Shown: piece by piece, positions 1 through 12,200 of the stretch | Numbering within the stretch: the stretch's first letter is position 1 | Layout of the letters: the number at the start of each line of letters is the position of its first letter | Assembly (NCBI GenBank): GCA_014607495.2 | Contig: CP053148.1 | Coordinates: forward strand, 11,098,001-11,162,000 | Length of the DNA stretch: 64,000 nucleotides | From: Carposina sasakii | Lineage: Eukaryota > Arthropoda > Insecta > Lepidoptera > Carposinidae | Direction of reading: 5' to 3' | Program-made: the position numbers and the translations under genes | Notes under the pieces: generated by a model | Told to the model about the DNA's origin: nothing | Seen by the model: only the letters and a program-made list of their open reading frames with translations | Databases searched by the model: none

Positions 1-274
1 ATACACAACGCATATTTGTTTTATTAAAAGACCACGCATAGTTTATTAAGATCTAGCTGATCAAAACAGTTTACAAGTATTGTCCAATCATGGATACAAG
101 TTTTCATTCAATTTAAGAAAACCTAATCGTGAAAGTGTAGTGTTTTTAGGTTATGTTTCCATCTTTTATTGGTATTTTAGGTGGGTTTCAGTGACACGGG
201 ATATCAATTACTAGTTTTTATCTACAGAATTTATTCTAATAATGATGTATGAATGAATTTCTTGCGGTTTCTAG
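1..274. other. upstream flank or intron of the CECR2-type gene
   Basis: This stretch is AT-rich and ends in a good polypyrimidine tract and AG acceptor just before 275. The exon at 275 opens with two bases that complete a codon, so at least one earlier coding exon exists. I could not identify it here and it may lie to the left of the window. Confidence 0.5.
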
Positions 275-3200
275 ATATTCAGTCATGGTGGGAAGTGCCG
301 AGCATCGCGTACTTTTGTTCTTTATTCAGGACTGCATTCAATCTGTTAGATTTTGACATCGAAGTAAGTAATATGGTTAATAAATCGTTATTGTTTGTAT
401 TTTAGGGGTGTTTATTATATCTGAGCATTGTGTTTGGTTGTACCTTAGGAACTGGAGGAGGCGTTATTAACAGATGGCACAGAAGAATCAAGTTCTCTTC
501 TTACTGAGCTGATAGTTCGCCTTCTGAACGGTTGTTTGGGCAATAATGATATCTCCGCATTTAATTATCAGGTACAAATGTTATATGCATAATATGTTTT
601 ATGCATAATATTCATATTTTATACTCTAACCATAATAGCTTTTTGGGGTCAGAGGCCTCAGAGGGCATCTTTAAACATAATAACTATTAAATTAAATAAA
701 AAATTTCTTTAAACCAAACCTCAATAAAATGCTACTCTGTTTTCAGATGTATTTGAGGCGCCTCTTCAGAAGAAAATGTCAAGAAACTGGTCGATATAAT
801 CCTTTCAATACAGATATTGATTTTCAGTTTTTGCCTCTCCGCACTAAAGTAGAAATATTATATGCATTGTGTGACTTTCGTTTGGATGCAGAAGATGTTT
901 TTGATTTATTCAAGAACTTAGAAGCAGAAAGTTTACGGGTGGAGCCACTTGGTTTTGACTCTGCTGATTCTGCATACTGGTATTTCTATGGTACAAGGTT
1001 ATATCGGGAGGATATTATAAGAACTAAAGGAAAAGCTAAAAAGAAGAGAAATAAAGAGAAAAGTAAAAGGGGGTGGTTCTATGGAGAAGACTGGCTTGAT
1101 GACGACGAGACTGAGCGTGTATGGCAAGTGGTGTGCTTCACTGAAGAAGACTGGGCCCACCTGACAGAGAAATTTAGTAAAGCTACCAGCAAGGTTGAGA
1201 AGGAACTACACAGATCACTTAAGCAGAATTTCTTGCCTGAGATACCAAGGTTATTCCAGGAGAAGGAGCGCTTACAACGGAAAAGGTAATTATACAGTAT
1301 TTTTAATACTATTGCAGAGATAAATAAAATATGAGACTTTCAATGTTTTAGTGGCTAGCCAAACAGATTTTTATATTGAACCATAATAATGTAAAATTTT
1401 GCAATTTTATAATTAAATTACCTACTTCTCAAATGCAGTTGCGAAATTTATATTGCTATGCTAATCTACTTTATTTTGTGTGCTATAATTAAATATGTAT
1501 TTTGTGTGCTATAATTTAAATATGTATATGTTAAATATGTATGGTACAAAAACTGTGTTAATAACTCTGTTAGTTGAACTGATCATCACATAGTAAAATG
1601 TCAATGCTCTGTTCCACCACACATAATTATTTTCACTTATCATACATAAATCAAATTGGTCAGCTAATATATGTATATCAACACAAGCATAGTTTTTAAA
1701 AAGGATTAATTCCTGTCTAGTCCTCTTTATCTTTTTAAAGGCAGTAAAGGTCCTGGTCATATTATTTGTCAGATTTTTTATTTTATCTGTCTTTGCTATT
1801 TACTAATTTATGTAAACAAGCAAGTTGCAGATTTTACTATAAAAAATGAAATATGTACCCTATAAGAATTTAGCTAGATGGAACTATATGGTCAAAAGGC
1901 TATAGCGAATTTTCTTTTATTATAATTTTATGAACTGTCCCTTGAAAAAATTGTCATCATCATTTCAGCTTATGGAAAGTCATAGGCCCATATACACATA
2001 TATATATATATATATATATATAGAATAGAATATGTTTATTTGCTCTTGTATAGGGTACAGAAAAGGTGACAAATAGTTAACAGGAAACATCCTATACAGC
2101 CATAAACATATGGCATGCAAATTAAAATTAAAATTAAGTGAAGGCATTTTAGTTCAAATTATTTGTCACAGTACAATAATATAAAATTAATATCAGATGT
2201 CAAATCCACAAATAAATAAAATACAATTAAATACAAGTATATATATATATATATATATATATTATACATATAATCACACTTCTCAGGGTAAAAAAAATTA
2301 TACCAAGTGGTAATTTTAACCACTTACTGGCAAATTCTTTAGGAAGGAAGTTGGTGGTAGTCTCACTCATTAACAAAATGCTTTAGGCTGCTAATCTGCT
2401 AACATAATATATTGTATATGTATGTTTACTAGATATTATATCAAATGTGAATTACTTTAAAAGCTGTGACAATTGTCTTTGAGAATATTACCACATCTGA
2501 TTCTTCACCTGCTTATTCTTTTAACATCGCCAAACCACAGTTTCGTCTACTACATACACTTTATTATTCCCATTTATCCTGATCTTGTGAAAAATCCTTT
2601 TACTAGTCATACTAGTCTACATTCCCCATGTAATATATAGGTACGTGCCAAATTTCAGCTATCTAATCCTATAGTTTTAGCTGTGCGTTGTCTTAGATAC
2701 TCACCCAGTAAAAGAAGAGTCTGAATAGGTTATTGATATTACAGATTTGGGAATCAATAGATACCATTAAATATTATTTTATATCATGAAGAAGGTATAA
2801 AAGAGGAGGTGGGACTATGAAGTGAGTCGTGTGGCAATCGTGTGGCCATGACGTCATGATAGGGGCGAAGCTTCAGCGCCAGTGTAACGCAGTAGCTGTA
2901 ACTATATGCTTGTGCTCCGAAATGTAACCGTATTAAAATTACAAAGACACTAGCGCTTTTATCAGGGTACTTTTTTACTAAAACTTAGTATAATATTGCC
3001 ATCTAGCGATGAGTAATTGCACTAGTAAATCAATCTTGAACCATATTGATATTGAACAAGTAGTTTCACTAGTCACTACAAGGTGGTTTCTATGTAAATG
3101 GGCAGGGCTACAGTGTTCAATGCTCCCCTCGTCCCATACTTCACCCCCGCTCCGCGGCACACTATTTTTGTATAAAAATATACTTAGTCGCTACTCTTTT

Positions 3201-6200
3201 ATTTCTTCTCCATGTTTTATATCCTATTCTCATCATACTAGTATTGTGGTCTAACACTATATACTTATTTGAAGTGTAGCACAGCGAATTTTTACACTAA
3301 ACTATTGACCAGTTTCTTATAAAGATTTTATTTGCATTTTAGTATTCTTTATACTAACTACAAACTAAACTTAATAGAGAACTATTTGATTAAAATTCAT
3401 TAATACTGTCTTGCTCCCATTATATGCAAAAATATTTACCATAAACAATTTTAAGGTTACTAGAGTTAGCACCGCGTCGAACATCGAGTCGTGTTCTCCA
3501 AAAGATCAAGCAGAAGGAAGAAGAGGATAAGCAGAGCGCGCATGACTCAGCAGATCCTGAAGATAGCAAGGAAACTCCAGACCTGGCCCGGGAGAACAGG
3601 GCTAAGCGACGGAATCAATTGAGAAGGTAAGCACTTTGTTCTTAAACATAACAATGTCATTGTATTAAACGCAGAGTATGATACCCGCACACTAGGATGT
3701 TATCTACTTCTACCTAATGCTTCTTGCAAGTATGTACGCTGACAACACTTGTGTACTGTTCAAGATGAATGTGAATCACTGTACAGACCTCGGAAGAATT
3801 TAGAAGGGGAGAGGGCCTATTCCTCTTGACTGTGCGACTGGCAAAGCCGGTATGAAGCATCATACAGTATGGCTAACATTTGCCGGTACCATAGAGTAGA
3901 GTGGTCATTTTAAGAAATAAAATGACCATCGCGGTCCGCACATTATTTTATTTATAGAAAATTTTTTTTATTAAACACATGTAATTACGGAAATAAAAAG
4001 GTAATTTCAAAAGGCAATCCGCGAACTCTTTCTCGCTTGTTTGTTACTTCGTTACTTCGCCCGGCCGTTTTCGAATTGTCGTTAAAAAATATGATGTATC
4101 CCACATTTTTTTTATTAAAAGACGCACTCTGTAGTGCAAGTTGCTGTGTTCTCGCGGTCCGCACAAAATGAGTCGGCGGTCCGGATGCGGACCGCGGTCC
4201 GCTATTTAGCGAACCCTGGTCAGTAGAGTATTAGCTAAAGGACACGACACGGTTTTACACACGTTACCAGGCACCAATTTCTGCTACCGCATTACTACCG
4301 ACTTGCTATTGCAAAATTTCATACCTATCATTGCAGCTATGCCATTCATGTATGGCGTAGAATCCAAATCTCGGATTTTACAGTTAATTACCTGAAACAA
4401 TTAAAACCCTCAGACCCTTCACTTCCGTTGTTAATCTACACAGGTGAAAAGTTTGAGATTTGTCGCACTACATCTGATACTTCTACAATGTCCAAACCAA
4501 CATTGCTTAAGTGGTACTTTATGATAATAAATTACATGACTTTTTGATTTTGAGGAATTAGGTCACTGCAATAAGTATTGTAATATTTACTGACCTAGGG
4601 CAAAATGCAATATAATAATATATACATATAATATAATATAATATAAAAAAATTTAATATTATATAATATAATAACATTTATTCAATATCAAACATTTGGT
4701 ATAAATACATTAAAAATCTTAATATTTAAATAGGTAGTATATAAAATTTACCTAAACTAGGCTGAGCCTGTGCTTTAGGTTTGCGAAAACTCATGATTTA
4801 TGAAAAATAAATTAATAAATACATGCATAAAAGATTCTTACATTTTGATCTATATAACTATTTCTTTATATAAAAATTAAAACTAAATAAACACATGTAA
4901 AAAAGAGTCTTACATTTTGATATACTATATAACTATTTTTTTTTTACATAAAAATTATTTAAAACTATATATTTACTATTTATCTACCGTAAGCAAGTTC
5001 TCGGTTTCGTCATAGGATAGCTCCTGCAGACATTTGTAAACTTGTTTCTTACAATCAAAGTAATTGAGGTTATATATGTAATAAACTTTATTTATTCTAT
5101 TGTATAACAAGGGTCCCATATAGGCGAAAAATCTATTTGTAAAAGCAAACGGTGTTGAGGAAACATTACAAACAATATCTTTTCGTCTTTTGTTAGTCAT
5201 AACTAATGTATAGGAAATTGACCTGAGCAACAACTACTGTTACACGTGTTTGAACTACAGACCATTGACATATTCAATGATTTAATGTAGCAGTTGAAAT
5301 TGCTCTATTTCAACTTTAAATAAATCTCATGTTGACGTTATATGTTGCAATTCGGCACTCCTCTATCTATGATGAATCCGCATCACCATGAGTATACTAC
5401 AACGATTACCAAAAATGGTCCATGAGCATGCCTCTAACTCATGTATACGACAATTATACGGGTAACCTTGTTCCCTACAAGTCGAGGACAAAATCATAAA
5501 TGATGAATCTCAAGATGCCACAAATACATAATTTTAAAGTCAATGGCACTACAAGAAATAGGGCAAATTCTAAATAATTGGTCTCGTATTGTATACTAAT
5601 AGCATTATCGTAGCATGTTTGATATTATTCCTCGTAGGTATTCAGCCACATGTATGCTTTATTTGCTAATTGTTTGCTGTGCCTTTTTCGGACTACTGAA
5701 TTTTAGCTTCATAAAAATTCGAACGGATTTTTCTGGAAGGTGTTAGGAAATATTGTGTTATGTATTGTTAAATATATATACTAGCTGACTTGGCGAACTT
5801 CGTACCGACAATTTTTTTTTTCGTTAATATTTACTAAATTTCTGAGTATCAAAAACCTCTTATACGAAACTCTCGTCCTAGAAATACAGACACAAAAAGA
5901 ATAAATCACTAATTTGGTGCAATAGGTTCAGGAATTATGCGCGTATGGATATGTCGTGGCCAATCATAGAATTGGTCATTTCATGACATGGTCGAGCATA
6001 TCATGAAATCGCCAACTCAACTTGACCAGATCGTTAAATCGTCGGCGTTTGACGATTTTATCACCCACGTTTGACCATATCGTATTAATAGGGCGTCCAT
6101 AAAATCCAGAATGTGGTAAAAGCTTATTTATGGTAACGATATGATCTTTTTTGCTGTAAATATCACAATCTACAATATTTAAAAAACATAAGAGGCTTTA

Positions 6201-9200
6201 CAAAAGCGATTCCCTTCTGGTTATTTGTCATAGTCTAACCTAACCTATCGTAATCCAAGATTTTTGTTTAACAATGTTATTATAAACTACCATTAAGTCT
6301 AACATACATTATACAATATGTATAACACCCTATCCGTGGACTTCTTCTGCATAGTCACCCTACTCTCCTTAATTTGTTTTATAACCTAAAAAGCAAAATC
6401 CGCCATCATAAACAAAGCGCTTGCAGCGCCTCTACCGGTGATTCATGTAACTATTTTACGATATGATCAATAATCTTGACCACTACATGAAATGGTCGCG
6501 TGTTTAATTGCCCATAACGATAAACGATTTTTATCATTGATCTGTCCAAACATGAACAAAAAACCAAATCATGATGTAGCCAAATGCTCGACCATTTCAT
6601 GATTTGATCAATTCTACAGTATGGCCACGACAGATACATTTCGCCCATTAATTTTTATTTATATATATATATATAGATTATAGATAGATAACACCAAATA
6701 GTTCTTACACAGACAAGCTGTCAAAACAACATTACAAGCTGCGGCTATTTCATTTTATGAAGTGGCTCCAGCCTATGAAACAATATTGGATTTTAAAAAG
6801 TGGGCCACTAAGCCTAGTAATTAAGTTTCGAGAGAGCAAGGTCTCAATGTGACTATTCATTAATTAGATGCCAGTCCAGCAGGACGCTTCGAGAAATACT
6901 TTATTCATGCAAGCGCAGTAGCGGCGCGCTGATGACGAATTTTCGTCGTTAAATATTTAACTTGCTGAAACTTTCCAGACAATCTGTGGACCTTTTGCGA
7001 AATTGCATTTTAATATTCGTATAACAATAACTACAACCAAGTCTTATAGTGTCTACTGATAATCCAAGGCCATTAAAGTGTCAAATATTAACTTGTGGCC
7101 TAATTTCATCCTCAGGGCAAAGTCAACATCTTCAGAATCATCGGAGCATTCTCAAAGTGAAAGGGAAGAGATGCCACAAAAAGTTGCTAAACGGGCCAAG
7201 AGCCAAGACAAGCGGTCAAAAAACTGCTCAGCCACACACAAAGGCGAGCCCCCGCCAGATCTGCCCATAAAAACCGGAAGAAAAACAAATAACTCGCTAG
7301 CTTCAGCAACAGGGCAGATATTGATACCCGATAATGATGAACCAGTTAGCAGCACCAGGAAGAAGCTTAAGACGTCGCAGATGTACGTAAAAACTTAAAT
7401 TAAGTTACTTATTAATATTATTTTGGTTGTAGCTACCATAGAAATATATCCAATCCTATTATTCCCGGTATAAATTATAAGCTGATTTTGCTCCTAAGTC
7501 ACCTAATATTACTGCTAAGACAAAAACGTTATGTAAATTTGTATTAAAGTCAGCTAGTTGTGACTGATCCATTGAGGCCACGCTTGCCCAGCTCTGCTGA
7601 TTGGAAACATAGGTACCATTATATAGGTATACCTACCTATGGTATGGTATGGTATGGTAGAACGGGCTTGTTTCCGCAACTCGACGTCTGTGCGCCTATT
7701 TTGCTTAGTTTGTTTCGTCCGCATTGAAATACTTTGTGACGTTTTGTTCTCTTGAATTGAGCACTAGCGCCAACTTTTGAAACGAACTTAACGAAACGAA
7801 ACGATGTAGGCACATAGGTACTTAATTACGAAATTACGCAAAATGAATTCAAGTTCAAGTGTGGCCTAATTTTCACTGAAGTTGTGGTACTAACCTCACA
7901 TGTCTCAATTTCTTCGTTGTTCACTATTTCAGTACGTGTAAACGCACCCATTATTTTCATTATAGAACATGTTTAGTTTATATTGTAACTTTATGCTTAC
8001 AGATTCAGCCAAACGGAAGAGGATATCCAAACTGACATGTATAAGGTTCTCGAGCAGCTAACAGCTCACGAAGACGCGTGGCCCTTCATGGATCCAGTAG
8101 AAGAGGAATACGCTCCTAACTATTATGCTGTCATCAGACGACCTATGGACTTGCGCAAAATGGAGGAACGTCTTGACAGCGGATTTTATACTGACTTCTC
8201 CATGTTCAAGGCTGACTTCAAGCTTATTGTCAACAACTGTAGGCTTTACAATGGACAGGATAATGGTAAGCTTTTAAGATGTGTAATATTTTCATTGTGT
8301 CCCACCTAGTCGCTTGTTAGTTACACTTTATTACATAAAATTGATTGTTCTATTTTTTCAGAATATACGACGATGGTGGATAAACTTCAAGCAGCGTTTG
8401 ACAGGCTAACTGAAAAGTATTTACACGGAGTAACATCTTCCGACGATGAAATAGCAGTCGAGTACCAAATACCCACGCCATCGCGCAAACACAAGCGAAA
8501 ATCCAGTGAATCTCCAGGTCGTCATAGAAGAAAGAAACGAAAATCGCATTCTGATACCGGTATGTTCAAGCAGTATATATAAATATAATTTAATTTATTA
8601 AGTTCTAATTATACCTAAAGTAAATATACAGGGTGATTGGAAGATGGGTGCAAAGCTTTAAGGCGAAGTATAGACAATTTAGAACATTTAAGCCATCGTT
8701 GTCTTCGACGAAGTCTGACTATTTTCTTTTTACCTATTTTTTGTTTTTTTAGCAAAAAAAAACAAAGTTTACAGTTTACTTATAATTTATGGGCAAATTA
8801 AGTGATAAATGTACCTACTCTTTTTTATTTTATTTCATTAAAGTAACTTGTCTAACAAAACATGTTCGAAGCATCTGTGTTATTAGATTTTTTTTACAGA
8901 CTTGAAGTTCATGGAACAAAATTTAAGAACATTGCTTTTGACCTCATTAAAAAAAAACAGAGATAGATATTTTGTTCAAACCTAAAAACCAATTTGAGGG
9001 TGAAAATTTAAATTTGAGGTAAAATAAGTAAAGCAACATTTTATTTGAAATTATTTATTGTTGATGTTCAAAATGGCTGCCGCGATTCCTAACACAGGCA
9101 CGGGCCCGATTTCTTACCTCCGTTGTAGTTATTTTTAACACCATCTCTAGCTTCATTGTTTTAAATGCTGAATTAGTTCTGTCTCTCATTCAGTCCCTTG

Positions 9201-12200
9201 GCCCGACCCCACATGAAAAAATCCACATGGGTCAGATCTGGTGACCGAGCGGGCCAAGGAAAATGGTGAAAAAATAACCGGCAACTTCTACAAAATGATT
9301 TACCGGTGCTTGTAGAGAAATCCGGTGCTCCGGTGGGGTCGGCCAAGGAACTGAATGATAGACAGAATTAATTCAGTATTTGAAACAATGAAGTTGGAGA
9401 TTATGTTAGAAATAACTACAACGGACCTACCTCAAATTTAAATTTTCTCCCTCAAATAGGTTTTTAGGTTCAAATTTCAATACCTAGTAAGATATCCGCG
9501 TAAATGATACCGCACAAGAAAGAACGATAATCAAGCATGTTTTTAAAAAGGTTTGAACAAAAAACCTATCTCCGTTTTTTTTAAATGAGGTCAAAAGCAG
9601 TGTTCTTAAATTTTGTTCCATGAACTTCAAACATCTCTAAAAAAAATCTCATAACACAGATGCTTCGAACATGTTTTATTGAATTGCTTACAAGTTACTT
9701 TAATGAAATAAAATAAAAAAGAGAACATTTATTACTTCATTTGCCCATGAATTAGAAGTAAACTGTAAACTTTGGCTATTTTTGCAAAACAAATAATTTT
9801 TTTAAAACGAAAAACCGACTTCCTCCCAAAACTCGAGCTTACTAAAGTAAAATTTTTTCTAAAGGGAAAATATATATTGCGTTAAGCCGTGTACGACGTT
9901 TAAAAGGCATAATATTGTCATGCCAGCAAATGATTAAATAGGCCACATGACAAAAGAGATAAATGACTAGGCTTCGAAACTTTACGTCTGACAATATAAG
10001 CAACATATAATTACACTCCTTCTTCCCGCCCTGTTCCCAATCATTTGGGGTCGGTGCAATATGTAGGTACTCTTCTTTCATTCATCCCTATTATCCGTCA
10101 TCTCGTTATTCTCATGTCTACCTCTTCCTCTATAACCATCTTACTTCGGACACGGCTTAACGCAACATATAATTACACGACTTAACACAATTATCTTCAT
10201 CTTCATAAGCCTATTGCAGTCCACTACTGGACGTAGGCCTCCCGCTGCCATAGGGGGATTTTGTTACTTAAAAGTTCCGCTAGCTGTTTTTTGGCGGCTC
10301 CATCATCAGACCCTCGTTTCCTTTATATGTATTATGTGTAGCTGACCAAAATTCTCTATAAAAATCTAAAAACGGACTACTCGTGCCTATTATATTTGAG
10401 GATATCCCTAGATTCCTTAGAGATTTTTATGTTATGTTTTATATGTAGGTGACCAAAACGCGTAAAAAAGTGTAAAAACAGACTACATGTGCCTACAATA
10501 TTCGAGGATTGCCCTCGATTTCTCGCAAGATCCCATCATCAGACCCTGATCTTGTGAATATGGGACCAACCTGGAAGTATACCAGGACCAACTATAAAAA
10601 AAAATTAAATCGGTTCATAAATGACGGAGTTCTGAGGTAACACACATAAAAAAATAAAAACATACAGACTAATTGATAACCTCTCTTTTTGAAGTCGGTT
10701 AAAAATAGGTAAAAAGAAAATAGTCAGACTTGGTCTAAGTCAACCATGGCTTAATAAATAAATAATAAAGAAGCCCTTTTATTCTATACTAGTGGACGCC
10801 CGCGACTCCGTCCGCGTGGACTACAGAAAAAATAAAAAGTAGCCTATATGTTAAGTGTAAAAAGTAGCCTATATGTTATCGCGGTTGTCGTAAAAAATTA
10901 ATTCACGTTTGTCCCCTTCCCGTGGGAATTTCGGGAAATCCGTTCCCAGTGCTTCCTCGGGGTCCCAAATAAACATATATGCTCAACTTCAGATTCACAT
11001 GTTTAACCGTTTTCGTAAAAAATAAATAATTCCCGTTGGTCTCCTTCCCGTGGGAATTTCGGGAAATCCGTTCTAGTGTTTCCTCGCAGTCCCTAATGAA
11101 CATATATGCCCAATTTCAGCTTCATATGTATAGCGGTTTTCGTAAAAACTATGAATTCCCGTTTGTCCCCTTCCCGTGGGAATTTCGGGAAATCCGTTTT
11201 TAGTCCTCCCTCGCTGTCCCCAATGAACATATATGCCCGATTTCAGCTTCATATGTATAGCGGTTTTCGTAAAAACTATGAATTCCCGTTTGTCCCCTTC
11301 CCGTGGGAATTTCGGGAAATCCGTTTTTAGTCCTCCCTCGCTGTCCCCAATGAACATATATGCCCGATTTCAGCTTCATATGTATAGCGGTTTTCGTAAA
11401 AAATATAGAATTCCCGTTGGTCGCCTTCCCGTGGGAATATCGGGAAATTCTTATAGCCTATGTTCATCCAGGTCCAATAAGGATTCTAACGGTGAAAGAA
11501 TTTTTGAAATCGGTCCAGTAGTTTTTGAGCCTATTCATTACAACCAAACAAACAAAGTTTTCCTCTTTATAATATTAGTGTAGATTTACAATTAGTATTG
11601 ATAGTTATGAACACTGTATTTTTAACCGACTTCAAAAAAAGGAGGATGTTCTCAATTCGTCTGTATGTATAATATTTTTTTTATGTATGTTCACCGATAT
11701 TTCCGTCAATTATAGACGGATATCAATTTTTTTTTTTGTTGGATAGCGTCTTCTGAAGTGGTCCCATTTTCACCAGGTTAGGATCTGATGATGGGATCCA
11801 GGAGTAATCTAGGGCAACCACCGAAAATTGTATGCTCGTATGGTGCTTTTGTTACGTAATCATGTCTTACTCAGGTATATGCTTCAGGGTGTCAACATCT
11901 AATGCTGCTGTGCTGATGATGAAGCTACAGAACTCCTTAACGGTTAGCAGTTGGGAGACATTACTGCAATTGGTCGATGGAAACTATTTAGTAGTACGTA
12001 GGGCTAACGTGTAACTCGAATCAACATCTGATGCTGCTGTGCTGATGATGAAGCTACAGAACTCCTTAATGGTTAGGAGTTGGGAGACAGTACTGCAATT
12101 GGTTGATGAAAACTATTTAGTAGTATGTAGGGCTAACGTGTTACTTGAATCAACATCTGATGCTGCTGTGCTAATGATGAAGCTACAGAACTCCTAAACG

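Larger units (their letters stand above)
3627..7115 (+). other. large intron of the CECR2-type gene
   Basis: A 3.5-kb intron. It holds a GC-skewed patch of CGCGGTCCGC-like repeats at about 3930-4220 that reads like one end of a hAT-type non-autonomous element (GCGAACCCTG at the right). It also holds an AT-only stretch at 4610-4990 with a local ~75-bp duplication, a short-element head at 5778, and the hairpin MITE at 5949-6638. No coding sequence was recognised. Confidence 0.6.

Noticed and set aside
6451..6648. 65-codon minus frame over the MITE end
   Set aside because: Lies entirely in an inverted-repeat MITE and matches nothing.
11073..11583. Repeated open frames over the 127-bp array
   Set aside because: A 127-base period is not a multiple of three, so the frames shift from unit to unit; the array is non-coding repeat.
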